From assembly GCF_902635505.1 (NCBI RefSeq), contig NC_045428.1, positions 300,691,107 to 300,755,106 on the forward strand: a stretch of DNA of 64,000 nucleotides. Reading direction: 5' to 3'. The notes under the pieces are model-generated. The model searched no databases, was not told where the DNA came from, and was given only the letters and a program-made list of their open reading frames with translations. The position numbers were made by a program, and so were the translations under genes. The DNA is from Sarcophilus harrisii (taxonomy: Eukaryota > Chordata > Mammalia > Dasyuromorphia > Dasyuridae). This document shows positions 21,365 to 33,235 of this stretch, in pieces; within the stretch, counting starts at the first letter, position 1, and each line of letters starts with the position of its first letter.

Positions 21365-22125
21365 ATCCTTCAACAACAATACAAACTAGTTCCAACTTTT
21401 AAGGTTTTATAACATTGAAGTTCTTCCCTGGTTTGAACCATTTTCTTGCTCTATACCAGGAATTGAGGGCACGATATCATTTGCTCTAATGTGGCTAACA
21501 TATACCAGATTATTTATGTTACTCTCATGGACTGATGATTGCATCTAAATGATTTTAATTGAACTATTCCATTATTCCTTTGCTGAGTGATGGATTGTGA
21601 CAACAATCTATCTGCCTACTTCAGATTTGAAAATGATAGTGTTTATCCTTAGTGGATGAGGATTCTAAACAGCACACTTTGCTAATAGATACAGCAAAGA
21701 TGAACAATTTTAGGAAGCGGAGACCCTGGCTCAGCAAATGAACAAACAGGAAAGAATCAAGTGTAAATAGAGAAGGAAATAGCTAGAAAAATAACAGTCC
21801 TCTTAAAATGACAGTTATATTTGTTTTAGTAGCAACAGACTCCATTGTGTAATTTGAAATGGTGATTAAGACTTAATTCAGAAATAGTTAGATTTTCCTA
21901 TAGAATTTTAACAAATATCCATGTTTTTTCCCCCTCCTCTCTTTTCCTGAATCTTTCCCTGTTTTTAATCAGAGACATTTTTTTTTAAATGCTTTGAACC
22001 TAGATGGAATTTTCACATGGGAAACAGCTGAAGGAAAGAACAGCAGGGCCTTCACTCTAAATGGGAAATACTTTTTAAAAAATCAATAAAATTATAATAT
22101 TAAAAACATCTGACTATGAGGTTGA
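21365..22125. other. intron, nothing recognised
   Basis: Unique AT-rich sequence without a family that I can name. Confidence 0.35.
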
Positions 22126-22129
22126 ACCA

Positions 22130-22405
22130 GGTACTGGAAGAATAAGCAACAGATTCCCTAACTCAGTCATGAGGTTCAGCCAGAAGCATAAGAAGGTCAG
22201 ATTTGGAGGGAGGAGAGACTATTCCTGATATTATCTGTGTGCTAATGGGGAAGTCATTGTTTGTCTGAGGCTCAGTTTCTCCATTTGTAAAAATAAGGAT
22301 AAGAATACTGTAGTAGTGACTTTTCAGGGTTGTGAGGAAGATCACATGCGAGAATGTATGTAAAATTCCTTGTGAACTTGATACTTATCTACCAATGTCA
22401 GTTGT
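22130..22405 (+). repeat. MIR CORE-SINE, sense
   Basis: aatggggaagtcattgtttg, gaggctcagtttctccattt and cagggttgtgaggaagatca. Confidence 0.7.
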
Positions 22406-22499
22406 AATTGTGAACTAGGCATAAGGAGATAGGAATCTGGAAACCCAGAACAATATTTCTACATTATCAGTATCATTGTAGAATAGATTCTACGTCTAG

Positions 22500-22680
22500 A
22501 ATAAACTACTGAAACTTTTCAGTTTTACTCATTTTATAGATGAGGAACCTGAGATCTGTCAAGGTGACATATCTTGTCCAAGGTCACATAGCTAATGAAA
22601 GAGACAGAATTTAAATACAATTCTTAGTCCAGAATCCAAAGTTTATTATAGCTTATCACACTGAAGTATTCTGATTTTAA
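22500..22680 (-). repeat. MIR, antisense
   Basis: ctcattttatagatgaggaa, tgtccaaggtcacatagcta and a degenerate head. Confidence 0.65.
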
Positions 22681-22811
22681 TCTGACTCATCAAAGAATTG
22701 ACATCCCCAGGGGAAGTTCATCCTTGAAGTAATAATATTTACAATGTAATGCTATAATATTTATACAATTAATTTTATACTGTGCATTTCATTATGTTCC
22801 CATAACAATAT

Positions 22812-22846
22812 TATATATATATATGTATGTATATATATATATATAA
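22812..22846 (+). repeat. (TA)n microsatellite
   Basis: TA run interrupted by TGTATG. Confidence 0.9.
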
Positions 22847-22869
22847 TTATTATAGATAATGTAACGATT

Positions 22870-23105
22870 ATTGATATAAGGCTTTAAGGTTTGTTAAGAA
22901 GTTTTAGTGCAGATTTTTAGACTGTACTAAGATTTTTGGAATATTTTCTATGTTATTCTGGGCCTTAAACATTTATCTGAGGTAGATACTTTATTACCAT
23001 TGAACATATGGGGAAACTGAGGTAAACAGAGATTAAGTGACTTGCTATGTATGGGTCACACAGGTCTTTTGACTCCCAAATCCAGTGCTTTTTCTGATGC
23101 CTCTG
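22870..23105 (-). repeat. MIR, antisense, split
   Basis: aaggctttaaggtttgttaa at one end, and ggggaaactgaggtaaacag plus gtgctttttctgatgcctct at the other. Confidence 0.6.
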
Positions 23106-23143
23106 GTAAAAAATGAAGGTCAATTCAAATGACATCAGTTTTC

Positions 23144-24254
23144 TTTCTTTTTTTTTTTTAATAATAGTTTTTTATTTTCAAAACACATACAAAGATAGTT
23201 TTCAACGTTCACCCTTATAAAACCTTGTGTTCCAAATTTTTCCTCCCTTCGCTCCATCCCTCCCCTAGACAGCAAGTAATCAAATGTATGTTAAACATGT
23301 GCAAATTTTCTATACATAATTCCACTTTATCATGATGCACAAGAAAAATCAGATAAAAGGGGGGAAAATGAGAAAGAAAACAATGCAAGTAAACAGCAAC
23401 AACAAAAAAGGTGAAAATACTATCTTATGATCCACATTCACTTTCCACTATCTTCTTTCTGGATTCAGATGACTCTCTTCATCACAAGTCTACTGGAATG
23501 GGTTTGAATCACCTCATTGTTTTTTTGTTTTTGTTTTTGTTTTTATTATTTTTTAAATTATAACTTTTTATTGACAGAACCCATGCCTGGGTAATTTTTT
23601 TTACATTATCCCTTGTACTCACTTCTGTTCCAACTTTTCTCCTCCCTCCCTTCACCCCCTCCCCCAGATGGCAAGCAGTCCTATACATGTTAAATATGTG
23701 ACAGTATAGAATCACCTCATTGTTAAAAAGAGCCAAGTTCATCAGAGTTGGTCATCACATAATCTTCTTGTTGCTAAGTACAATGTTCTCCTAGTTCTAC
23801 TCACTTCACTTAACATCATTTCATGTAAGTCTTTCCAGGTCTCTCTGAAATCATCTTTCTGATTGATCTTTTAGAACAATAATATTCCATAACATTCATG
23901 TACCATAACTTATTCAGCCATCCCTGAGTTGATGGGCATCGACTCAGTTTCTAATTCCTAGCTACTATAAAAAAGGGCTGCTACAAATATTTTTGCACAT
24001 ATGGGTCTTTCCCCCTTTTTAATGATCTCTTTTAGTTACAGACCCAGTAGAGACACTGCTGGATCAAAGGACATGCACAGTTTTATAGCCCTTTGGCTAT
24101 AGTTCCAAATTGCTCTCCAGAATTTTTGGAGCAGTTTACAACTCCTCCAACAATGTATTAGTGTCCCAGTTTTCCCACATTCCCTCCAACATTTATCATT
24201 ATCTTTTCCTGTCATCTTAGTTAATCTGAGAGATATGTAGTGGTACCTCAGAAT
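23144..24254 (-). mobile_element. L1, 3' UTR and ORF2 end, antisense, host of a nested L1
   Basis: Starts with poly-T and aataatagttttttatttt, continues through ctctgaaatcatctttctga, and ends in ORF2 at atcttagttaatctgagagat. It is flanked by atgacatcagttttc (23129-23143) and atgacatcaattttc (24255-24269), a 14/15 duplication. The element is interrupted at 23522-23708 by another L1. Confidence 0.9.
23522..23708 (-). mobile_element. short 5'-truncated L1 inserted into the L1 at 23144-24254
   Basis: The poly-A (reversed, as TTTTTG units) is followed by only about 150 bp of L1 3' UTR (ccagatggcaagcagtccta). The host sequence gaatcacctcattgtt is present on both sides (23506-23521 and 23709-23724), a perfect 16-bp target-site duplication. 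Confidence 0.92.
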
Positions 24255-24299
24255 ATGACATCAATTTTCAAAAGAAGACTCACAACTAAACTATCAACA

Positions 24300-24450
24300 A
24301 CTATAAAGCGTCATAACTATAGAGATGGAAATCTAGTCGAATCCCCTAATTTTACAGATGTAGAAACCAAAACCCCAAAGTTAAATGATTGGCCTAAGGT
24401 AGCATAGACACTAAATCTCAGAGGTGGGATTGAGTTTGGTTGTTTGATTC
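24300..24450 (-). repeat. THER1/MIR-type SINE, antisense
   Basis: agagatggaaatctagtcga, ttacagatgtagaaaccaaa and ctcagaggtgggattga. Confidence 0.5.
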
Positions 24451-24479
24451 TAGAGCATGTGAGAGATTCCAAATTACTA

Positions 24480-24680
24480 ATAAAAAATATTTTAATTCAG
24501 AGTTTCATCTCAGATCCATCATATTGGCAAAGATGACAAAAGACAAAAATGATACTTGTTAAAGGGTCTATATAAAGACAGGCACATTAATAATGCATTA
24601 CTAATGAAGTTGTGAATGATCCAACCATTCTTGAAAGTTGTATGTAATTTTACTAGAAAAGTCACAAATTGTATATAACT
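24480..24680 (+). mobile_element. old L1 ORF2 end, sense
   Basis: atattggcaaagatgacaaaa, taatgcattactaatgaagt and tgaatgatccaaccattctt match the sense ORF2 C-terminal region. Confidence 0.65.
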
Positions 24681-24685
24681 TTTTT

Positions 24686-25055
24686 TTCTTTATTAAAGCT
24701 TTTTATTTTTCAAAACATATACGTGGACAATTTTTCAATATTAGCCCTTGTAAAACCTTGTGTTCCAAATTTTCTCCCTTTCCTCCTATTCCCCTATATG
24801 GTAAGTAGTCCAATACATGTTAAACATGGTAAAAGCATATGTTAAATCCAATATATGTATACATATTTATACAATTATCTTGCCACACAAGAAAAATCAA
24901 ATCAAACCAGAAAAAAAATGAAAAAGATAACAAAATGCAAGCAAACAACAACAATAAGAGTAAAAATGCTATTTGTGATTCACACTCAGTTCCCACAGTC
25001 CTCTCTCTGGGTGTACATGGCTCTCTTCATTACAACTAGAATTAGACAAGTTTAA
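24686..25055 (-). mobile_element. L1 3' UTR, antisense
   Basis: tttattaaagctttttattt, ccaatacatgttaaacatgg, cttgccacacaagaaaaatc and tctctgggtgtacatggctc. A second copy of the same subfamily as 17256. Confidence 0.88.
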
Positions 25056-25199
25056 ATTTTACTTTAGATATTTGTTAGCTTTATGAAATTATCCCCTCAT
25101 CACTTCATGCCTGTGTTATTGCAATAACCTGCACATGGGCCTACCTACTTCAAGTATGTCTTCACTCTAATCCATTCTCCATTGATCGACTAAAGTGAT

Positions 25200-25202
<3 letters not shown>

Positions 25203-25231
<29 letters not shown>

Positions 25232-25240
25232 TGCACACAC
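25203..25240 (+). repeat. (CA)n microsatellite
   Basis: About 14 CA units, one TG interruption, then a T run. Confidence 0.92.
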
Positions 25241-25389
25241 TTTTTTTTTTCTTTATTAACCATTCCTCTCTTTACATCACCTTCCAGCTTTTGATCTATT
25301 CTGATATTTTAAATAAGGTATCTATATCTTTACAGAGTCCATTCATAGGTCCTTTTATCCCAAGTCAGTGGGTCAATTGGTTTTTTTTC

Positions 25390-25700
25390 TCAGAATTTTT
25401 TTAAATTTGCATTTCTCTTCTTATTAGTGATTTGGAACAATTTTTCAATGGATGTTAGTAGTTTTTAATCTTTTAAAAGCTTTTCATATTCTTTAACCAT
25501 TTATTTTTTGGGAGAATAGTTTATGACTCAGAAATTTTTCAGAGTTTTACCAGAGATATTTGATGTAGAGGGTTTTTCCCCCCAAACACAAATATTTTTC
25601 TTTCTCATATTCACACAAGATCTTTTTAATTTTGTAAGATATTAATTATTTTTCTTTTTATAGCCATATTTATACCTTGCTTGATTAAAGGATATGTTTT
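25390..25700 (-). mobile_element. old L1 ORF2 fragment, antisense
   Basis: aatttgcatttctcttctta, tagtgatttggaacaatttt and atattctttaaccatttatt. Confidence 0.6.
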
Positions 25701-25974
25701 ATAGATGGCATCTTGCTTAGATTTTGCTTCCTATGTATCCCTACTCTATCCTAACTACCTATTGTAGCTACTCCCCACAATCTAAAAGCAGCAGTTTCTA
25801 ACTTTTTCCATTTCCAAACCCAACAGTCATCATTTTTATATTTTAATTCATCCAGAAATCTAAATCTTATTCTCAGATAGCTTCTTCTTAACAGACTATT
25901 ATTTCCCAAATGTGTTTTTCTCTTCAGAAATCATTGCTGCTCACTGGCAATAATGAACTCCTTAATCACATTGT

Positions 25975-26165
25975 TGGTATTTAGACATTTTCAGTTTCAT
26001 CCAACTTTTCATGACCCCATTTGGGGTTTTCTTGGCAAAGACATAGTAGTAAGTTTGCCATTTCCTTCTCCAGCTTATTTTTACAAATGAGGAAACTGAG
26101 GTGTAGTTAAGTGACTTGTCTGAGACTGGATTTCAACTCAAAGATAAGTCTTCCTGACTCCAGGT
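25975..26165 (-). repeat. CORE-SINE with RTE/BovB-like tail, antisense
   Basis: gaccccatttggggttttct, gccatttccttctccagctt and aagtcttcctgactccaggt. Confidence 0.85.
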
Positions 26166-26354
26166 CCTATTGTGGCAAAAATGCTTCTCTTCCCTTTCCC
26201 TTCTCCCTAAAAGTAAAATGTGATTTTGATTTGTAAATAATCTTCAGAACAAGGACTGAGGTTTGGGTGATGAAATATCCATGTGGGATCTTGAAAAAAA
26301 TTTTAAATGTGAAAGGAAATTCTTGTTGGCATCTCTGGACCAGATGCATATGTT

Positions 26355-26500
26355 TTGTGAATCCTAGAATCCTAGAGTTTGGGTCTTAGAGGTCATTAAG
26401 TCCAAGTTCCTTCCCAATAGATGAATTCCTTAACAACATCCTCACTAAGGATGTTATTTAGGCAGTGCTTTAACCTCTCCAGTGATAGATTCCAGCTGGT
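26355..26500 (-). mobile_element. CR1/L3-like LINE 3' end, antisense
   Basis: aatcctagaatcctagagtt and gaggtcattaagtccaagtt resemble the repeated octamer end of CR1/L3. A body piece acctctccagtgatagattc follows. Confidence 0.55.
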
Positions 26501-26504
26501 GGGA

Positions 26505-27020
26505 GAAACTGGTGACTTGGAAGGAGGTATAAAAGGTTAAACATACTTTTTAGGGTAAAGAAGAGGTACAAAAGGGAATAATAAGAAGAATGAAAAAAGA
26601 GGCAGAATAATTGATCAAAAGCACATAGGCAGTGGGTAGAGCCCATCAGAAAACACTGGAGAACATATCTAAGGTGGCTAAAATGAAAATAGTTAGCCAG
26701 TTGGGATAATCACCTATGCTTTATGAGAATAGATTGATAGAAAAGGTCAAAGAGCAAAGTAGAAAAATCTTTCTTGGGAGAAATTGGAAAGACATTAGCT
26801 AAGTTAGTGAGAGAGGTGGTAATTTTTAATATAGTTTTTCCCAAGGATCCACTAGGAGTATTTGGCATGGAAACCCGCAGTACTTTACTTTTTTCCAGAA
26901 ACCAAAAGAGGGCTAAAGGCTAAAGCCAAAAATAAAAGGTTGAGATAGAGTGAACTAACCAAAACCATTACTCTTAAGAGTTATTGCCCAGAGAAAGAGA
27001 TTCTTGAATAAGAACTAAAA
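26505..27020. other. intron, purine-rich, nothing recognised
   Basis: A long A/G-rich stretch without an ORF or named family. Confidence 0.4.
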
Positions 27021-27029
27021 TGTGATGTT

Positions 27030-27220
27030 TTGCATTTTCTAAAATATTTTTCACAGCCCTTTGAGATAGTTTAACACAAAAAACAGTGGTCCTATTTTAG
27101 AGATAAAGTGACTGAGGCTCATATAGGTTAAGCAAATTGTCTCAGTTCACTCAGCTAGTTAGCTAGTTAGCTAGGATTTGAACCTAGGTCTTCAAATACA
27201 GCCTCCTTTCCATTGTCCCT
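27030..27220 (-). repeat. MIR, antisense
   Basis: aaagtgactgaggctcatat, ttagctaggatttgaaccta and a cctcctttccattgtccc end. Confidence 0.65.
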
Positions 27221-27279
27221 GATAAGTTTTAACTTTTCCTCATAGAAAATGGGGATAACAAAACATTTAGCTTAATTAA

Positions 27280-27355
27280 AGGGTTATTTGAAATAATAAA
27301 ATTATATATGTCAACCTTAAAGCACTCTATAAATATATGTAAGTTAAAGTTCTTA
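27280..27355 (+). repeat. MIR 3' end
   Basis: gtcaaccttaaagcactcta followed by taaatatatgtaagttaaag. Confidence 0.55.
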
Positions 27356-27559
27356 CTTACCAGGAATAAAGACAAGGCATTCACACTTTTGGAGTATAGA
27401 ACCACTGCATTTACTGTACTAAATCCATAATCAGTGAATTAATTAATGTGACTATTCCATCCAGTAGTGTAGATTGCAACTTATAAGTCTTCTCAACCTG
27501 TGCAACCCCTTTTCCTATTTCTATCTTTCCATAAATCCTCCATAGTAACCTTTAGAAAG

Positions 27560-28430
27560 ATCAAAAAGCTAGCAGATATTAAATATTTACTATGTGCCAG
27601 GCATTGAGGATTCAAAGAAAGGCAAAAAAAAAAAAGGGGAGGGTGCCCTGAGCTCAAGTATAATGGGAGAGGGAGGACGAGAATGATTACTGGACAACAG
27701 CAAAGAACTATGTTCCAATAAGATAAATTGTATAGGATTAATTGGGACTGCTCTTAGAGGGAAGGCACTAAGATAGGATGACTGGGAAAGGCTTGAGGTA
27801 AGATTGTAGTTGAGACTTGAAGAAATGCAGGGAAGCCAGGAGGTAAGGAAGAGAAAAAGGAAAGGAGGGAGAGAATTTTAGTCATGGGGGATGGATGGTC
27901 AGTAAAAATCCTAGAGTTAGGATTTTGGTGTCTTATGCAAAGAATATGGAGACCTGTGTCACTTGATGAAGGAATATGTTGAAGAGGTAGGGCATAAAAT
28001 GAGAAAGGGGACAGATTATGAAAGGCTTTAAAACCAAAAACCAAGATTTTATATTTGATTTATAGGAATAGGGAGACATTGAATGAGGGTTAAAATGAAT
28101 AAAATATCAATTAAACTTTAAGAAGTTCACCGTCACAGATGAATGAAAGATGCATTGGAGTGGGAAAGAGCCTTGAGGCAAAGAGACTAACCAGCAGGCT
28201 ATTCTGTAGTCCAGGTGGTTAGATGGTGAAAGCCTGCCCAAGAATGGTGGCAGAGAAGAGAAAGGCATTTAACAGATAGTACAAATGTAAAATCCATAGA
28301 CTCTGGACAACAGATTGGAGATGGAGGTGGGACGAAAGGAGAGAGAGTGAGGAGTTAAGGTTGGCACCTAGGTTTTGAGACTGGGGATTGGGAGAATGTT
28401 GTGCATAACATTGTGCAGTTACCACTTCTT
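27560..28430 (-). mobile_element. L2 LINE 3' half, antisense
   Basis: The 3' terminus is tattaaatatttactatgtg. It is followed by gaaaggcttgaggtaagatt, atgaaaggctttaaaaccaa and ccagcaggctattctgtagt, the reverse of the L2 DYCNSLL block. The minus-strand segment ILGQAFTI corresponds to L2 sequence just upstream. Many stops. Confidence 0.78.
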
Positions 28431-28434
28431 GCTA

Positions 28435-29240
28435 CTATTCCTAGTTATTGCTACTTTAATAACCAACATACTTTTTGTATATCTCTTTTAATATTTTTGC
28501 ACTGCATTTTGTGTGCAAATTATTATTGATAATCAGCTGCATCCTATTCATGTAAATGGTTCACTTTTGGTTTGTTTTTGATGACACAATTTTGATTCTT
28601 CATAGTATTCCATAATTTGTAGTTAAATAACATCTGACTTTAGGCAATTTGTACTATGGCTTCCAGACTGACTAGGATAGGTAAGCCATAAGTATTTGTT
28701 GAATAAATATTATTCTGAGATTAAAATAAAAAATAAACAAGCATGAAGACCGAGGTAGAGAAGATTACCAGTAGATGATAAGCAAGCAAACCCAATAATA
28801 TTTATTTAGACTTTAATGCAACATTTGGCAGTGAAAATGGCAACATTTGGCAATGAAATCTTTCCTCCAGTTTCAGTTATAAAACAATTCAGTTACAAAT
28901 GGGTGGTTTTAACTAAATCATGTCTTGTTCCATTCACAGGTTCTGCTACCATAAGTAGCCTCTTCCACTATTTCTTTCCCATCTGTTTCCTGTGTGATGT
29001 GTATTATTGGGAAACAATGATATCACAGCTTCCCTATAAATCTACACCTCCCTGACTTGCCCTCCCCCACAAGGCATATTTTCATTTCTCTTTCTGGCTT
29101 TTGTCTTGCTGCTGCAATCTCTCAGGCAGTATTTGTTTGGCATTGGTTGTTGCTTTCTTTTTGATAAGTTTAAACTTTAGCTTCATAGTAGTTTCTTTGA
29201 TGGGTACTTGATTAAGGCAGTTGCTATTTGACTAATGACT
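28435..29240. other. intron, unique, with a short tandem duplication
   Basis: gcaacatttggca occurs at 28818 and again at 28840 (22-bp period). The 79-codon frame at 28816 crosses it but has no family. Confidence 0.4.
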
Positions 29241-29249
29241 CATGACTAA

Positions 29250-29455
29250 ACTATGGCTGACTCTGGCATAGTGGTAAGTGCTGAGATCTCAGACTGGTAT
29301 TGGTTACAGGAGATATAATGGTAAGAAGATCCTTTTGGGGTGTAAAAGCGATATCTATTTAATCATGAGCTATTCACTTTATCGCTCTGAGCTCCTTTCT
29401 CCTCATCTATAAAATAGGGATCCATGTATTAGCTGCCTCATAATATTTCTTTAAT
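29250..29455 (+). repeat. MIR-type SINE, sense
   Basis: ctctggcatagtggtaagtg, then tcctcatctataaaataggg. Confidence 0.5.
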
Positions 29456-29614
29456 TGGAGTATTTCCTGATTTGCCAACCATGGGACATCATGAGAAGAG
29501 CACATGACAACGAGAAGGATCTGTGGTTTCCTTAGTACTTGGTGTGGGAACTCTGTATACCAAAACAACCACAACCCAACTGTGGCTTAATGGATTAATT
29601 CTGGGATGTTACTG

Positions 29615-29715
29615 GATCACAAAGAAATTAAATGACTAGTAACTATTAAAGCCGGGATTTGAACCCAAGTCATTTTGGCATTTAATCATTTCTCTAACTT
29701 TTGCACTATGGTAGA
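29615..29715 (-). repeat. MIR fragment, antisense
   Basis: gggatttgaacccaagtcat followed by ttttgcactatgg. Confidence 0.55.
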
Positions 29716-29924
29716 ATCCTTTGATTTAAACAAAACTTTGGCAGAATCCTTGTAATAAAGTCCTCTAATATTATTTCTAATGCCTGTTAACAAACATAAG
29801 GTTTATTTAAAAAAAACAAACAAACAAAAGTATCTTTGACGTTCTTCAGGGAATATTTTGAGAAACACAGTTCTATACAATAATACTCTTCTGCAAACAA
29901 ATGTAAATCTCTTCGTGTGGAGCT

Positions 29925-30960
29925 GGTTCTTTATAATTTTGCAACATTCATTTTCTCTTGTTTTGTGGTTGTTTTTCTTTTCATTTACATTGTTTTAGTC
30001 ATTGTGTATATTATTTTCTTGGCTCTGTTTACTTCATTTTATACCAGTTTGTATAAATCTTTCTATGCTTCTTTATATTCATATTTCATTTCTTATAGCA
30101 CAATCATTTTCCATCGCATACATGCCCCATACTTTGCTTAGCTATTGCCCAATCAGTGGGCATCTATTTTGTTTCCAGTTCTTTGCAACTACAAACAGTG
30201 TTGTCATAAATATTTTGATGATATATGGAGCTTTTTTTTTTAATGTTAGTTACCTTTCTTCTTAGTAGTAGAATCTCTGGGTCAAGGTACATAGATCTTT
30301 TAGTTACTTTACTTGTGTAATTCCAAACTGCTTTCCAGATTCACAGTTCTACCCACAATGCATTTGTGTGCTAGTCTTTCCATAAGTCCTTCAAAATTGG
30401 ATAATAACACCTTTTATAATCTTTGTCAATTTACTATGTGTGAGATATCTCAGTATTTAAATTTGCATTTCTCTATAATATTACTGATTTGGAATATATT
30501 GGAATATATGGGAACTGTTGAAATACACAGGAGCCACCTGACAGTGGCTGCCAGAGATCCAACCCAGACCTGCAGAATGGATCTCCTCTTGTGAGAGGAT
30601 GGTGCAAAGAGACTGAGAGGCAGTTGTTCTCTGACCTCTCTGACTGAGACGTCACGGTCTGACTTCTCTCCTCTTCCCTCTGCCTCCAATTTATCTCATT
30701 CCCAGTCCACACCTGTGAAAGCAAAGGCTGCCTTGGAACTCCTTCCGATGTTATGATCCACAGCTGTGGAGGCTCTTGGAGAATTGACTTGCCCCTTAAC
30801 AGGAATATTCTTTCATATGGCTGATAGTTTGTAATTCTTTTGAGAATAGTTTATGTACTCTGACCATTCATGTATTGGAAAATGGCTTTTGGTCTTATAT
30901 GATTCTATTAATCATTTATATATCTCAGACCAAAATCTTATCTTAGACATTTGATTCCCC
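29925..30960 (-). mobile_element. old L1 ORF2 end, antisense, interrupted by a solo LTR
   Basis: Part one runs to 30500 (gcccaatcagtgggcatcta; ttccaaactgctttccagat; tgcatttctctataatatta). Part two resumes at 30808 (ctttcatatggctgatagtt; gtattggaaaatggcttttg). The break holds the LTR at 30507-30801. Confidence 0.7.
30507..30801. mobile_element. solo LTR-like fossil inserted in an L1
   Basis: A 295-bp block foreign to the surrounding L1 and richer in GC. It is flanked on both sides by ggaata (30501-30506 and 30802-30807) and ends in AACA. A six-base duplication fits an ERVK/class II type solo LTR. There are no internal genes. It is younger than the L1 that it interrupts but still diverged. Family not certain. 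Confidence 0.5.
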
Positions 30961-30989
30961 ACTCCATCTATTTGCATTATTTAAAAAAA

Positions 30990-31620
30990 ATATGCATTAT
31001 TTTAAAAAAGTTTTTGTTGATATCTTTTGTTATACTTTTTCATGAATAATTCCTTACCCCTATCCCTTCCTACTCCTAACTCAGTGAATTTTCCTTTTTA
31101 AAACAGACTAACACTTAAGCAAAAATAACAAAACTGGGTTTATGGGTAGAAACTGATGTAATAGGCTTCATTCATAGTTTCTCATACCTCTGAAGAAAGG
31201 AGGGAGAGGCATTTCTTTGCTTACTCCACAGAATTAAGGTTCAATATTACAATTACACAATATTTTGCCTCATTGTAGTGCTCTTTTCATTTATATTATA
31301 ATAATCATGGTTTACTTTGTTTTCCTCATTCTACTTTTTCCATACACAACAGTTCACTCAGATCTGTTTCACTGTGTTCTTCATATTCCTAAGTTTTCAT
31401 GGCAGAATAATATTCCATTTTGTTCACCTTCCACAATTAGTTGAGATATTCCTATAGATCCCCATATAGTTTTTAATTCTTTGCTACCACAAAAAGTGCT
31501 ACTATGAATACTTTGATATATATGGGATTTTTCTTTCTATTTCTGAACTTGGTGTAAAAGCCCAACAGTAGGATCCCTTAATCAAAGCAGATGGACAGTT
31601 TAATGACCTTTTAGCTCTGC
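30990..31620 (-). mobile_element. old L1, antisense
   Basis: cattttgttcaccttccaca, ttctttgctaccacaaaaag and aaagcagatggacagtttaa. A different, older subfamily from the 17256 type. Confidence 0.6.
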
Positions 31621-31624
31621 TTCT

Positions 31625-32160
31625 AATTTTTTGCTTTTTCTTCATAAAAATTGAAAGTTGTGGGGAGTTGGAGAGGAAAGTTTATTTGAATTTTTTTCAA
31701 GGTAATAATTCCTGTATGGGGAGGTAGATTTTATCATTTATGGAATCAAGAAAAAATTGTTTTAATTCTATCACTTAATATTTCACAGTTGTTGTTTTGT
31801 TTGTGCCACACCTCTACCCCATCTCACCCCCTTCTTTCTCATTCAACAGTTACAGAATAAAGGAAGACTCCTACTAAGTTATAAATGAATAAAAAAATGA
31901 TAAATCTCTTATAAGCCAGTATAATATGACTACTTAATAAACCTGGAATCTTTAGAAATCTTGGCAAGCAGTATAGAAATAATACTCCACTATTTGGGAC
32001 CCAACAGTCCCAGTTTATGTAATATTAGGTCAGCCTACATCTTGGGTAATATGTTTTCTTCTTAGGCACCACATTTTAAGAGGTACGTACTCAGAGGAGA
32101 GTCACCAAATAAGAGAGATATGGAAGCTGTATTTTAAGAGAAATTGCTGAAGGAACTGGG
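31625..32160. other. intron, nothing recognised
   Basis: Unique AT-rich sequence. Confidence 0.35.
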
Positions 32161-32164
32161 ATTA

Positions 32165-32385
32165 TTTTTAACTTGAGTCCAGATCTGGCCATGGATATTT
32201 TCTAGTTGCGTGGCCCTGAACAAATCATTTAATCTCTATTCTCAATGCCTTCATTTGTAAAATGGCAATAATAACGATACCTATTTTCCTGGGTAATTGT
32301 GAGGATAGAATGAGATAATATTTTTAAAGCAGTGGGAAAAACTTTAAAGTGTTATATAAATGCCAAATATTATTATTGCTAGCCA
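32165..32385 (+). repeat. MIR CORE-SINE, sense
   Basis: tgcgtggccctgaacaaatc, cttcatttgtaaaatggcaa and taaagtgttatataaatgcc. Confidence 0.8.
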
Positions 32386-32487
32386 TTACTGTCTTCCCGA
32401 AGTACACCAGCCAAGATTCCTCTATGTGTGGGATCATAGATTTTGAGTTAAGAAAGGTACCTCAGAGACAACTAGTTCAGTCCTTCT

Positions 32488-32512
32488 GTTTTATTTTATT
32501 TTATTTTATTTC
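32488..32512 (+). repeat. (TTTTA)n microsatellite
   Basis: Five pentanucleotide units. Confidence 0.85.
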
Positions 32513-32514
32513 AT

Positions 32515-33232
32515 GTTACATTGTATTTTTATTTATTTCATTAAACATTTCCCAATTACAGTTTTTAAGAATTCATTGTGTATATTTTAAACATCCTAAG
32601 GAATTTTTTCATAAAATTTTTAATTGATTGATATAACAATAATAACATTTGGACAGCTAGGTAATGCAGTAGATAGAGGGCAGCTCTTGGAGTCAGGAAG
32701 ACCCCTTTTCCTGAATTTAAATGTGACTTTGGACTTTGATTTCACAATGATTTTTTTAAAGCACAAAGATCTTTTTGTTCTTTTTTTTTTTAATTCCAAA
32801 TTCTCTCCTTCCCTCTTCCTTCTTCCTCATCTAGTTAGAAAGTAAGATAAACAAAACCAAATACAAGTATATATATAGTCATTAATAACATATGCCTGTA
32901 TTAGCCAGGTCTCCATATCCATCCCTCCAAATAAAGAAAAGTTTAAAAAGGGAAAAAATAAGCTATAATCTGCATTTTGAATCCATCAGCTTTTTATGTG
33001 GTGGTTCCATCATGAGGTCTTTGGAATTGTGATGAGTCATCGTGATGATCAGAATTACCAAGTCTTTCAGTGTTGATTAACTGTACAATATTGCTATTAC
33101 CATATTGATTGTTCTCTTGGTTCTGCTCCCTTTACTTTGCATCAGTCTATACAGGTCTTCCAAGGTTTTTCTGAAACTACCAAGGCCTTCATCGTTTCTT
33201 ACAGGATAATATTAATCGTCATATTTTATATA
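32515..33232 (-). mobile_element. L1 3' UTR, antisense, split by a SINE scrap
   Basis: acatttcccaattacagttt lies before the break. After it come attctctccttccctcttcc, tggttctgctccctttactt and catcagtctatacaggtctt. Confidence 0.65.
32649..32735 (+). repeat. WSINE1-type SINE head, sense
   Basis: ggacagctaggtaatgcagt, then ctcttggagtcaggaagacc. Only the tRNA-like head remains. Confidence 0.6.
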
Positions 33233-33235
33233 CGT

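Noticed and set aside
30450-30724. Minus-strand frames of 79 and 83 codons
   Set aside because: Both lie across the solo LTR-like block and its L1 flank and do not look like a host gene.
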